DNA of 46,835 nucleotides from Rhizophagus sp. LPA8_4_AMF (lineage: Eukaryota; Glomeromycota; Glomeromycetes; Glomerales; Glomeraceae), in contig JADRCO010000163.1 in assembly GCA_021464525.1 (NCBI GenBank), positions 1 through 46,835 on the forward strand, written 5' to 3'. The position numbers were made by a program, and so were the translations under genes. How positions within the stretch are numbered: position 1 is the stretch's first letter; every line of letters starts with the position of its first letter. The notes beneath the pieces are model-generated. The model saw only the letters and a program-made list of their open reading frames with translations. It had not been told where the DNA came from and did not search any database. This document shows positions 22,432 to 34,217 of the stretch, one piece after another.

Positions 22432-25305
22432 AATCTTTAATGAACAGTAAGAAAAGATCAGGTATCGATTGATAAAATGTGGCACAGTAAACAACATATA
22501 AAGTTATTAGCTCCAAAATGATATATGTAATGAATGCTTCATAATTAAATATCAAAATAAAACTTTTTCTATTTATACAATATACGAAACTCTTGTAAAT
22601 GCATTCAAAAATTGATTTTTCAAACTTGTTTATTTTTTATATGCCAAAATATTAAACAAGGAGTAACATTTTTTTATTTGTTACGACAAAATCTCGGAAA
22701 TTATCGTCAAATTATGTAAATTCGGAAAAAATTAATATTTAATTCGATTTATTACTATTGCTTGGCACCCAAATAAAAAAAAAGCCGGCATGGATGGAAA
22801 AATTTACTAAACCAAAATTTGAATTGTTTAAATTTCGAAACTATAAAATATGCGACAAATAAATTATAAATGTATGTATTACACATGCGGTTAGAATTAA
22901 ATAATAATAAAAACTCATGTGAAGATCTTTGTTGTGTAATGTTAAGTATAACTACTGTGGAAAAATAACTCATGCGAAGAATCACATGATGTGACTGGAT
23001 GGATTATAAGGTCATAGTGTCATACTATATTCTTCACTATCTCTGCTCCTCTAAACAACTCTTTTAAGCAGACGAGTAATAGCAAAAAAAAATATCAGCG
23101 CAATCTAACTTTGGATCGAGTATGCAATTTCCATACGATATCACTAACGAGTATCAAACTTTTTATTTAATAAATATTTCTTTTCATATTTCTCTTCCTT
23201 TGTGGTAATAACTTTGAATTTAGAAATTAACCTTTTGAGATATATTTTATTGGAAAAAATATTTCAACTAACATTGTTAATTGTAATTGTGGGAGCAATT
23301 GGACATTTTTGAACAGGTTTTGGACATATTTTGAACATATTTCGATTACTAATTCTTATTTCTAAAACCTTTTCCAACCCATTTATATTAGTAATTAAAT
23401 CCTATAAAATTAAATTATTACATGATATACTTAGATGCACGTTAATTTGTGTTTCTTTTCTAATATTAAGTAAGTAAAATCTAACATAATGAATTAATAA
23501 AATATCTAATATGATATTTTTAAATATTGTCGATTTCCATTGGAATATCACAAATTGAATCTGTAGTCCAGTAACAATACTACCAAATGGTTACCTGACA
23601 TTAGTCGTACATTTGTCTGCTCGACAAAGACAAATCCTGAATGGACACATTTTTCCTAACATGATATGATCCCATATATTTATGTATAATTAACTTTATA
23701 TCACAATAAATTTGTTGAAAAATATGAAATGGTTGATAGTTATTTTATGGATAGAACATTTCGTTGCTCTATTTATTTCGTATAAATTGTTGTAAAACAT
23801 TATTTGTATAACTATCTGCATTACATTAACAGTTTTTTATTATTTCAACAAAAAATTCATTTTTATTTAAAGTTTATGCTCATTTAGATATGTCTTGACA
23901 ATCTTTATCTGGCAAAGGGTACGTAAATGTCATCAATCAGTCTGTCATTGGTCCCAGATCTAAAAAATTATGTCGCGCAATGGCAGCCTAAATTCCAATC
24001 TTATTGATTATTAGACCTTAATTCCAATCGTTAAAATATTTTCATTTTCAGTATACAATTATTAGTAATTTGTAATATCCATATGTAAATTGAAAGAATT
24101 ATAGAACTATTATAATTGGATGACTATTTAAAGGGATATTTGATTATAAGAACTAACTCGATTAGACTTGGACTGAAATATCTACCTCCAATTAGACCAA
24201 GAAATTGAACCTTGTTCGATTTACTTGTTGCTTTCATAAGTTAAGGGTCTACACCAGATCATTTACTTAATATTATTGCTAAAATTATAATCAGATTTCG
24301 TTCGTTCAAAAGAAATAATTACAGTTGCACAAAATTTTATTATATCATTGATTCGTTCTTATATACTAAAAATAATCATATGAAATATGTATATTCCTAA
24401 ATTATAAAATTTATCCGGTAGGTTATAATTATAATCCGAGAATTTTCAACAATAAAATCTTATCGGTATTGTTTTTGTCAATTACAATAAAGAATATTAC
24501 ATGTGTAGCTAGTTAATAAACTTTTCGTCATTTTGTAGTACCGTCAAAGTCATTTAGTTTACCTATCTTTAATATTAATTTCAAATGCATTTTATTAAAG
24601 AACATAGTAATTTTATGTTTCGAAATAATAAAATACCAACTAAATTAAGCTAGAGTGATTTTGGCTTACCATGATATTCCTTTTCGAAAGAACAACAACT
24701 TTCACAATGACGAAATTTATTTATAATCAACAAACAAATAATAAGTATTAGAAATTTATTAGATAATGGATGATGAAATTTCACAATTTATAAAACGTAT
24801 GATGAAAAAAATGTAATACCTGCTTATTGTTTTGAGCCGAAAAAATCAACTTTTGATATTTAAATTATAATCAATAATATCTATATATCTATATTATGAG
24901 CAATAAAAATTTTTCTAACTAAAGGAATTAAAAATTTTGCTTTGCCGAAAAATAAACTGTTTTGTCCTTTGCGTTGAATCATTCTAATAATCACCCCTGC
25001 ATATTTCGAAAAGTATATTATAAACTCTATTATTGATACAATGATCGTACCAATAATAATTAATTTTTATCATGTTGTGTTGAATTACGATTAATTTATT
25101 TATGAAAATCGCGATCATCTATTTTTGTTTGAATATTGCATCTTTTAATGGAATATATATATTAGTTTTGAAACGGTTTGAAATGTTTTAGGAAGATCTT
25201 CTCTATAAAAGTCGATCTTTTTATAGGAAAATTATAAAAAGGATAGATTTGTTTTTATTCGAAAGTTTGTTCTTTGGGTCTGTTAATTTTAAAATAACTT
25301 ATTTG
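22432..25305. other. large intergenic region
   Basis: Nearly 2.9 kb without a supportable ORF. A two-copy imperfect direct repeat of about 21 bp (TTGGACATTTTTGAACAGGT, then a variant TTGGACATATTTTGAACATA) lies at 23299-23341. At about 25201-25226 CTATAAAA and TTTTATAG form a small inverted repeat. The right part is the upstream region of the receptor-like gene. Confidence 0.4.
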
Positions 25306-25338
25306 ATATTTTTATGGTTCTGAGAACCATAAAAATAT
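25306..25338. promoter_or_regulatory. 33-bp palindrome upstream of the receptor-like gene
   Basis: Two perfect 16-base arms flank a single central G at 25322. The left arm is ATATTTTTATGGTTCT and the right arm its exact reverse complement. It lies 148 bp upstream of the ATG at 25486. It could be a binding site for a dimeric regulator or a cruciform-forming element; a function is not shown. Confidence 0.6.
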
Positions 25339-25485
25339 TCATTCTTTATTTGTATATTATTTGGAGAGCTCTGCGAGCTAATACTTTATATATATTTTTT
25401 GGTCCCATTTGCGATGAAGTTTCAAAAAATTTCTTTTAATATCATTAAGCCTACAAAGTGTAATAAAGTCTATTAATAATATTAA

Positions 25486-26937
25486 ATGAAAGCTAAAATA
25501 TTCTTCACAGTTTTACTACTTTACATAGTAGATTTTGTCAACTGTGCAATACACGATGAAGATTCAATAAATTCCCGTTCTGATGCTGACTCTAAATTAA
25601 CAATTGTTACAAGTTTAATTTTGGCTCAAATTGATCTTTTAACATGTCTGTATATTATCGTTAGAACTTATTTTCAATGGAAAAAGAATAATAAAAATTC
25701 CTTACCAAAGCATCTTAGATTTCCCTTCTATATTGCAATAGTTGGTAAATAAATATCACTTATATCGGTTATCGATTTGTTATTAATGAAATAATTATCT
25801 TATATTTAATTTATTTTACTTTTTTCTAGAAATAATCACATCCATTTTCCAAACTATTGAGTGGGTAAGTCAGCCTTTTATCATGATATTCTTTTCTTAT
25901 TTTATTTTATTTATATAATATTCAATCTTTTTAAAATTTTATTTAGAGTCATTCAACTGTAGGTGATGATCCATTGTGCAGTCCGATTGGTTTTATCTCA
26001 ATGTTCTTATTAGCTTTTTTGATGACTTTGGTAACTTTTATATCATTTATAAATTGGTATAAAGTTAAGAGAGATATCGAATTTAATTCCGGTCGATACG
26101 ATTATATAATATTCTTAATTTCAATTGGATTTTCTATATTTTATACTTCACTTGGAGTGAATAAATATGGCAAATTGCAATATTGGTATGAATTTTTTTT
26201 TCCTACAAGTACTTATTATTGGATGAGGTCGGTTTTCGACCGATATTCAGTAAATTTGTTTTCGTTCGATCATTGGGAATATTGCGACGACCATATTCCT
26301 AATAAACTGAATAATGAAAACTTTTTTTTTATAATCGTTTACAGTTTCTAATTAAAAAAAAAAAAAATTGTTATTTTTTTTAAGGTGTTCGGCTCAATCA
26401 GACCAAAATAACAAGTCAGTTCTTCACATCATTTTAGTCATTATAATAATTCATGTGTTATCATTATTGGCCTTTTACATCGACACTCGTATGCATTTAA
26501 AGAGATTTAAAATCAATCAATTATCTTTCAATGGACAAGATTTACCAACTGGGGATAATAAATCGTATGAAAGAATGATTGCAAAGAAAGCAAATTCATA
26601 TACATTGATCTATATTTTTCAATTGGCCATTTTAATGCTTTATATCATTATTTCAATTGGTACATTTGAAAGTGCGGCAGTCATTTTAATTCGCATTCTT
26701 GGAATTACTATCGGTGGTTTATTAATAACAGTTCAATATATTACAAATGAAGGATGGAAAAATAATTCAATTCCAATTCGTTCTTCATCAGCAGAAAAAC
26801 ATCTATCACAATGTAGTCAAATAACTGCGCCTTCAATACGAGATTCAACCAGTCAAGTTCGATTGCCTTTCACTAGAATTCAAGTTGAAATTGTTCAACA
26901 AACGACGACACAACAAGAAGATGAATGGGCCGTTTAA
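25486..26937 (+). CDS. seven-transmembrane GPCR-like protein with signal peptide
   Basis: The model is join(25486..25744, 25830..25864, 25947..26185, 26385..26937), 361 aa, phases 1-0-2, all GT..AG. A signal peptide (MKAKIFFTVLLLYIVDFVNC, cleavage after about 21) is followed by a short acidic ectodomain. Seven hydrophobic helices then fall at about 43-62, 80-97, 108-132, 146-166, 189-209, 250-270 and 275-297. A WC pair (QYW-CSAQ, residues 177-179) spans the third splice junction at the end of the loop before helix 5, as in fungal Git3/cAMP-receptor-like 7TM proteins. A loop of about 40 residues separates helices 5 and 6, and a Ser/Thr/Gln-rich tail (HLSQCSQITAPSIRDSTSQV) suits phosphorylation. 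The role is probably surface sensing. The ligand and G-protein coupling are unknown. TATATATAT at 25387-25394 is a TATA candidate. Confidence 0.8.
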
Positions 26938-29588
26938 TATATATATATATATATATATTGTATACGTGATATTTTTGGAGGAACAGTGAACGTATAATAA
27001 TCTTTTAATAATTGAAAAATAAACATTGTTCAAAGTTAAAAGGTTTTTTTTTTTTAAAAAAAAAAAAAATTTATTCCTACTATGCTCAAAAAATTAATTA
27101 TAATAGTAACTCTTATTGAGCACAACTGAAAAATAAAATTAAAATAAAATATATGTAAATTTAATCATAAATTATCTTATAATTAATAAATAAATAAACT
27201 AGATTTTTTGAATTCGAACAAAATATATCAATCCTAGATATTCTTTCTTAGGAAACAAATGGTGTAAAAAATATATGATTATGACTGCAGTGCATCTACA
27301 AAATACATTATACTGTATACTGTATTTTGTCATAAAAAAATCCGTATCATACAAGAGATTATTAAAATGAAAAAGATATTTTGAAAAGAATATATTATAG
27401 AATCAAATTCCTGATTGTACTTTTGCACTCGTTTCGATAAACAAAAATGAGTTTCCAACAAATAATGGATAAAATGACAAGCTAGTAATAAAGACCATGT
27501 AAATATTGCTATATCATGTTATCATCAGTGGGTTGGAATTGATAGTTTTAAGAAAAATTCGTAATATTATAGTAAATAGTTTTTTACTATAAAGAAAATT
27601 TAGAGCGGGACGATTATAATTCAAAATTTATTTCAAGTAAATTACGTTACAATAATGCTGAAATTGATTATATTTAAAGTGATTTTCTATTTTATACACA
27701 GTATACGAACATGTTGAGGTGATAACAGAATATTTATTAAAGAAAAAAGAGAAATTCTTAAAAAACAAGGACGAAACTATTTCCTGCATGTTCAGAGTTA
27801 AAAACAATGTATTAATTAATTAAAGGATTTAACGAAATTATCATTGAATAAACAAAGTTCAGTTGAAAATTTTATTATCACAGATTTATTTCGTCTGATT
27901 ACTAATATAATTAAACATTTTTAGATAATTTTTATAGGTCAGTACAGATCCAATTTCTTTTATGGAAAATTAAGTCTGGTAAAGAATTAGCTACTTGAGC
28001 CGATGCTTCTATAAGTTTTCAGTATGTCATTTGCACATTTGATTTTTGATAGTGTTTGTCCACTCAACCTAAGCATTTACTGATAAAGCTAATAAGATCT
28101 GTGACTAGCTCTTCAAGCACTGAGTACTTTCAAGTTTATTGAACATCCAAGTGATTTTAAGGGTTCTCTTTATTCGGAATGGAAACTTACGCTAAATTGA
28201 CTTTTTTAGAAATCATTTTGAACAAAGTGTAAACGTAAGGAATTTTTCCTTGAAATGAGCAATTTTCGCATAGAAATCGTTTGTTGTACTAGTACAGTAC
28301 TCGTTATGCTTTTTATAGATTAAGTAATTTCGAACCATCTCATCTGACCTCTATATGTATTGTTTGGGGTCCTATTTTAAGTTTTTTTTTTATATCATTT
28401 TATTTATTTTTATCACCAAATTATAAATTTCAGAATCATATAAATTCATCATAATCGCGTTTACGAGATTCGGAGATTCGTATAATATAATAGTAGAATA
28501 AATTAATCATGCTCAAATGTTTTCGCGTAGCGTGATTTGATTTTAGCAAACGTTCTATAATTGTTATCAAAGTACATAGCATGAAAGTTTCATAGACTTT
28601 CAAAGAGTGATGATGTGATGGCAGAAGATAAATTGCGGTAGATAATCGCTAATGATGTGGCACTAACGATCGTTGGGATATTTCAGTTCTCTTACAAGAA
28701 TTACTGTAGTTATTATTTAACTTGGTCATAAATGATAATTTCAGTGTCTAGACTTTTTATAAATTCCAAGGTAAATTTGATGGTATTTAGTGATTTAGAG
28801 ATTTAGCTTGACTACATATGCAGTACGTCTCTGATTTAATTGCATATCTAACGAGTTATAATTGTCAAATAAATAGCTTTATGATGTTTAATCGGATAAG
28901 ATTCTTGATTAATGATAAACTGATAATATGATAATAATAAATAAATAAATATGGGTGTAATATTTGTATCTATGTACCTATTAACAAAGTTTCTTTTTCA
29001 AATCACTGCACAAATAAAAGGAGATATTTTATATTATTTCAAGTACTATACAGTATACAGTATAACGATAAGTATCTTACTTAAATCTTAAAAATCAGAG
29101 GTTTGTTATTTGCGGTTTTTAATCTTAATGCATTAATACCTATTCGATTAGTATTTTTATTTTTTAGCTCGGCAGTATCACTTTATTACTTTTTGATTTC
29201 CGACCAGACAAAACAACAATTATTTACTAGGAAACAGTAACAATTGGAAGTTTGGAGGCTTGGAACTCAACTGACGATCACGTGAGCGGATAGAGAAACC
29301 CCGTGATCACAAATGGATCCTAATCGAAGTCTATAGATCATGCAGGCTGAAAACCAGTAATGCGAAAAATAAGGTTATTCGTTTATAGTAATGGACCCTG
29401 TAACAAATATTTGGGTACAAATTATATTAAATGAGTATATTTATCAAAAAAGGAAAATTTCATTTTTTCGAGAAATTCTTTATTAAGCTAAAATCATAGA
29501 AACAATGAACTACTTTGGCCACACGTTTTTTTGGATGTACTACAATGAAAAAGGTCCAATTCTAAACGCCGCTCATAATGAAATCAAA
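26938..29588. other. large intergenic region with AT microsatellite
   Basis: It begins with an (AT)n run at 26938-26958 directly after the receptor stop codon, then A/T tracts at 27042-27070. No gene can be supported in the remaining 2.5 kb. Two places repeat ATACAGTATA-like motifs (27311-27322 and 29045-29063). The segment 29240-29340 is less AT-rich and contains GATCACGTGAG and CCGTGATCAC, possibly an old repeat. Confidence 0.4.
27298..27330. repeat. inverted repeat with 10-base arms
   Basis: ACAAAATACA at 27298-27307 pairs perfectly with TGTATTTTGT at 27321-27330. The 13-base loop TTATACTGTATAC is itself partly palindromic. It lies in intergenic DNA. Confidence 0.55.
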
Positions 29589-29596
29589 TATATATA
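29589..29596 (+). promoter_or_regulatory. TATA box candidate of the 29668 gene
   Basis: TATATATA, followed by AGAAAGTCGAATG, lies about 72 bp upstream of the ATG at 29668. Confidence 0.4.
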
Positions 29597-29667
29597 AGAA
29601 AGTCGAATGAAATAAAATGGGCTAGTTCAAATCAAATCATCTTTTTTTTTAGAAAAAATTTTACAAA

Positions 29668-30600
29668 ATGCAGCTTATATTAAATATTATAAGAACTTTG
29701 CAATTTGCGTGTGGTTTAGTATGTTTAGTTATAGGTATAGTATTGAAATTACATTTAATTTGAATCGAATATTTAATTTACGTCGTACCTTTCTTTTTTC
29801 TTGTAGACACAATATATTTGGTTGAAGCATTAAATAGAATATCACATGTAGAAATGGATTTTTCTCCAGTGTAAATAAATTTTCTTTTACGTTTTCCTAA
29901 TCTAATAAAAATATTAATCGTATAATTTATTCTTTAGTCTTATATTTTATGTTTGTGTAGATGTTTATTGTATGTCAATAAATGGTAATATACAATAATT
30001 TGAATTTTTAAGCATTTCACAATAATGATAATAATAACCTTGGAATTTAGGACATTATATTATTACTATTGAATATAATTGGAATAGAGCGTCTAGAAAA
30101 CTGGGATATATTATTTATTGGTAAGTTTTTTTTTTTGTCATAAATTAAAATAATTGTAAATTTAAATTGATACTATTTAAGATTTTAACAAAAAAAATGT
30201 ATGTATATGCATATATATGCTGCATAGGATTGAAATAGGCTTTTGGATACCTTATAGTAAGAAAAAAAAAAATATTATTTACATTTAATTACTCTTTTAT
30301 TTTTCTTATATTATTTAACGAAAATTTATTTATTTTGTAGTTACTATGAAATTTTTGATACCCATCTTTTATTATGACTCTATATTTTATTTTATGCCGA
30401 TTATTTTTGGTTGCATAAACTTATTTTTATCAATCATTTGTATTATATTAATCCCTTGCTTGAATCGTAAATTAGCTTCTGAGATTAGTAATGTCCCTTT
30501 AAGACGCAATAGTGTTATGAATAATGAAGTAATTGAAACAGTCGAAACGAACAACGCTGGAGCTGAAATAAACAATGCTGGAGCTGAATGGAATGCGTAG
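29668..30600 (+). CDS. small four-helix-type membrane protein, six exons (family member 2)
   Basis: The model is join(29668..29734, 29807..29870, 29938..29984, 30051..30120, 30228..30256, 30341..30600), 178 aa, phases 1-2-1-2-1, exactly as in the gene at 9291. Exon 5 is again 29 nt and encodes IEIGFWIPY. Hydrophobic stretches lie at about residues 4-28 (ILNIIRTLQFACGLVCLVI), 43-60 (PVLIFYVCVDVYCMSIN), 78-100 (LGYIIYWIEIGFWIPYITM) and 105-137 (FYYDSIFYFMPIIFG onward). The C-terminal tail is soluble and ends with two NNAGAE repeats. Exon 1 ends CLVI-D, matching CLVQ-D and CFTI-D in the two relatives. VDVYCMSING matches VDVFCIIFNG of the 9291 protein. Membrane location is clear from the sequence; biochemical role is unknown. 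Confidence 0.85.
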
Positions 30601-32203
30601 TGGAGCGCATAATATTAAATATTTAATTAATTGTAATTATTCTTTTGACAATTTTTTTCTTTTCATTTTCAAATATTAATAGAATAATTTACAATATTTT
30701 ATTTAGTTCAATGAAGATATTTATGTGGTTACTGTAAAAATTCGACGGCAAAAATCTATACTAGAGTTTTAACTTTTAATAATTAATAAACGTAATGATT
30801 CGCCTAGATTTAGAAGGCAAATCTACTTATTTGGCTATTATAGAGGAGGATCTAGGTGTCCGAATTTTTGACGATTTTTTGCCCACTAAAAGTGACACAG
30901 ATACTATTGTGTCTTTTTTTTTGTTATATATATATATATAAAAAACAAAGTATTGTGAATCTTTGATCTACCGAAAATCGAAAATCCAGGAAAACCGCGA
31001 CTTTTAATGGTAAATGTTACACAAACAATGAAAATCAAAAGTTTTGAATCGCGAATTTAAAGTTGTAGATCTTGATCTACGAGACAAAAAAACTCCGAAA
31101 ATGATTAAAAATAATCTGAATTTATTCAATAATAAATCTTTTCAGTTTTTCATATTTATTTGTTTGTAAATAATTTACATTCAAAGGAAATTATTACAAT
31201 TATTTCAATTTTCATTTTGAAAAAGCACTCTTAAATAATGTAAGTTCTTGCACATAGTTTTAAATGTTAATGTTTATATTTTCTTGTTCTTTTATTTAAA
31301 TGAAGGAAAATTGTCAATGAACAATTAAACATCTTACAAATTTGATTTAATAATGTTAAATCAATATTCCTTACATTGAAAATTGCTTATCTTAGAAAAT
31401 TCAAAATCAAAAATTTTTTATAGGATTGAAAGATTATCGAAATTACCCATTTTAAGATTTGCAAATGTTAATCAATGGTATTATCAAATGTTTGTTATAT
31501 TCCGTATTCTATATAACTTGTACAATTAATGAAATGATATATATCTTGGATTGATTAATTCGTTGACTTTTTATATTACAAAGTTGTTAAGAAATTCTGT
31601 TTCTTATTCTGATAATCTTTTAAACAAGAATATTATTGAGAAGTGAATGCTTGTAAAAATTAATGATACAATCTAAATGAATTTCGTTTAGTTAAGTAGA
31701 GGAAATAAAGTTTTTTTTTTTAATTCCGAAGATTGAACCTGGTAAATGATGCAAAAGATATTTATTTATTTATTTTTTTACAGGAATGAGTCGAATATTC
31801 TAGATATCAGAATAATCCGTTTAATTCACATGAGAGATTTGATATACGGTAAGTATAAAAGTAGAATATAATTATTTTTCAAATCTTTAGAAATTCAATT
31901 TATTCGAAGGGGAAATTATTGTTGTATAAGTGATGATTAATATATTATGTAATGCGTAAAAAAAATGAGTTTCTAGTAAAAAAAATTACAATTGCAATTA
32001 AAAAAAAAACCAAATACTACAATCTAAATAATCCCCTTCCCCATCTCCCATTTGTAACAAACAAACAAATAAACAAATAAATAAATAAATAAATGTTCGT
32101 AATCTATATAAAATTTAGTTTGAAAAAAAAATGAATGAATATACATCTATTTCTAGTATCCTTAATGTTCCTAAAAAAAAAAAAATTTCAAAATTCAATC
32201 ATT
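30601..32203. other. intergenic region with repeat debris
   Basis: No gene supported. Inverted motifs occur at about 30801-30827 (GATTCGCCT and AGGCAAATC) and 30893-30912 (GACACA and TGTGTC). An AT microsatellite lies at 30926-30941. An AAAC/AAAT tetranucleotide tract occurs at 32057-32094. The patch 30960-31110 is less AT-rich and may be an old transposon piece. Confidence 0.4.
32057..32094. repeat. tetranucleotide microsatellite
   Basis: The tract changes from AAAC units to AAAT units (AACAAACAAACAAATAAACA then repeated AAAT). It sits about 110 bp past the 3' end of the DCAF12-like gene. Confidence 0.7.
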
Positions 32204-34217
32204 TCATGACCATATTGCTGCATATGACCCTTTTAAATCAAGTTGTAATGGACCACCTCCTGTAAATAGTTTAGTGCCCGATTCATCATATGAAAGAGAA
32301 TAAATCGCATTCTGTATAGAATAACCAGCAAAATGGTTCATATAAACTGAATCACGATTCTAATAGGGTTAAAGATTGATTTCAATCAATTTTTTTTGTT
32401 TCAAAGGGAAAAAAATTACAAATATAGTAAAATTAAATGCATACCAGCCAGCCGACACCGGTTTTTCTATAATCAAGTGCTAAAGATTTTTCAGAGTTAG
32501 ATTCTGGAGGCAAATATAAATATTGTTGTGCACGTAAATCGTAAAAGGATAATCTTCCATAACCTCCACCGGTTGTTATCATATGATCATTAAAACTAAG
32601 AGATCTTACACCTTCAAATTAAATACAATTAAATTAGTACGCATAATAAAAATAAAACATATATAAATATCAAAAGAAATTTGATTAAAAAAAATATTTA
32701 CCACATCCTTCATCGACCGATCTAATCTCATGAACTATTGATGAAGTTCGTGGATCAACAACCGATATATGTTCTTGAGATCCCACAGCAAATAAATTTG
32801 CTTTCGAATTCATTGTCAGGCATACATTCTCATTTGTATGTGTTAACGGGATTTTGATAATCTAGAATATGAGTAAAATACAGTAAAATTAACACGTTAT
32901 TTCGTTTGAAACATAATTATTGTAATTTATTATTTATTTACCCCATTAAGATATGATGCATCCCACAATCGTACATAACCTTTAGTCGAAAGAGTCATGA
33001 TTTGCTAAAAAATTTTGGTCGTAAAAAAAAACAAATAAGATATATATTTTTCATAACTAAATATGTGTCATAATAAATTAAAAAAAAAAACGCCAAGTGT
33101 ACCTCAGTTTTAGGATTAAATTGTAAGTCTCGCACTTTACCAGCTAATTCATTTCGGGAGAGTAAAGGTTGATGTACATTGATGTATTTGTTTGGCAATA
33201 AAGGCATCTCTGAAATTTTCTTCGATTCGGTAGACCAAAGCCGAATTGTACCATCACGTGATCCTATAAATGAGGGACATTAATTGTAGTTTGAGCAATT
33301 TATGACATTTAATATATATTTACATACCTGATACCAAATTATAATCGTTTAGCCACGCGACAGAAAAAACAAGATCATCATGGCCTGAAAATATGGCAAC
33401 AGGTTCAAATGATGGCAATTCGTAAACTGTCACTTGGACAGGTTTCCCTGCTCCTACAGCCAAAAGTGTCTTCGAAGGGTTCACTGCGATGCTACGTATT
33501 CCTGAACAGTTTCGAGATTCTTGTGTTGAGTCTAAATTTTGCTCACTAACTAATGGAATTTCGAATCTTTTATTTGTTTGAACGTTAAGGATTAACAACT
33601 ATTTTAAATATATTAAAAAAGAATCAGTAACCGAAAATAAACACTATTCCATAATTTAATAATTTGTACCTTATTGCATTTTGTTCCTACAACCACTTCG
33701 TTATATGATATCCAATGTGATGAAAAAATTTTGTCATGATTTTCCATGTTTATCTCAATTTCTTTCATCAACTGTGGTATTTTACCGGACTTAAAGCTAG
33801 AATTGTTTACAGGATACCTAATGAAAGTGCATAATAGATGGTATGTCAAATTAATATAAGTTTTATAGAAATATTACTAGCATATAAATACTATATTCTG
33901 TGTTTCACAAATATTATCGGGCACATACAGTATCTTAAACTATGAAAAAAAAAGTATAACCCTAATAATATGTGATATTTGTACAAATATACAAATATTT
34001 AATATTTCCCACCTTGATTTTGGTATCCCTAGCTCTCTTCTGTACAAATATTCGGATATATTTTCATTATATTCTTCAGGATAACTATATAATCATATAA
34101 ATGGTTAGAGACTAATATACCAAATTATCGGTAAAAATCGTTGAATAAAGTAAATTCTGACCTCCAAGGTTTTGTTTCTGGTTGTTTAGAAAAGAACGAC
34201 AACTTAAGTATTGCCAT
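32204..34217 (-). CDS. DCAF12: DCAF12-like WD40 substrate receptor of CRL4 ubiquitin ligase
   Basis: Nine minus-strand exons: join(34162..34217, 34013..34084, 33670..33817, 33328..33598, 33103..33263, 32942..33004, 32702..32861, 32445..32611, 32204..32359), 417 aa, phases closing throughout. Colinear matches to human DCAF12 (453 aa) include SSHWISYNEVVVGTKCNK, CSGIRSIAVNPSKTLLAVG, DLVFSVAWLNDYNLVSGSRD, ENVCLTMNSKANLFAVGSQE, GVRSLSFNDHMITTGGG, FYDLRAQ (about residues 334-340), GWLNRD, and a C-terminus YDESGTKLFTGGGPL...GSYAAIWS. A WD40 propeller therefore covers about residues 85-417. The protein should bind DDB1 and bring substrates to CUL4; human DCAF12 reads C-terminal Glu-Glu or Glu-Leu degrons. 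The N-terminus starts MAILKLSFFSKQ, without the human basic leader. Adding a possible exon at 33890-33945 would create a TAG at the junction in both usable frames, so I skip it. Confidence 0.88.

Noticed and set aside
32057-32094. Short direct repeats that could suggest a CRISPR-like array
   Set aside because: A simple tetranucleotide microsatellite without spacers.
33890-33945. Possible extra exon of the DCAF12-like gene (CMCPIIFVKH or LYVPDNICET)
   Set aside because: Both usable frames create a TAG across the next junction, while skipping it gives a continuous frame that aligns with DCAF12.
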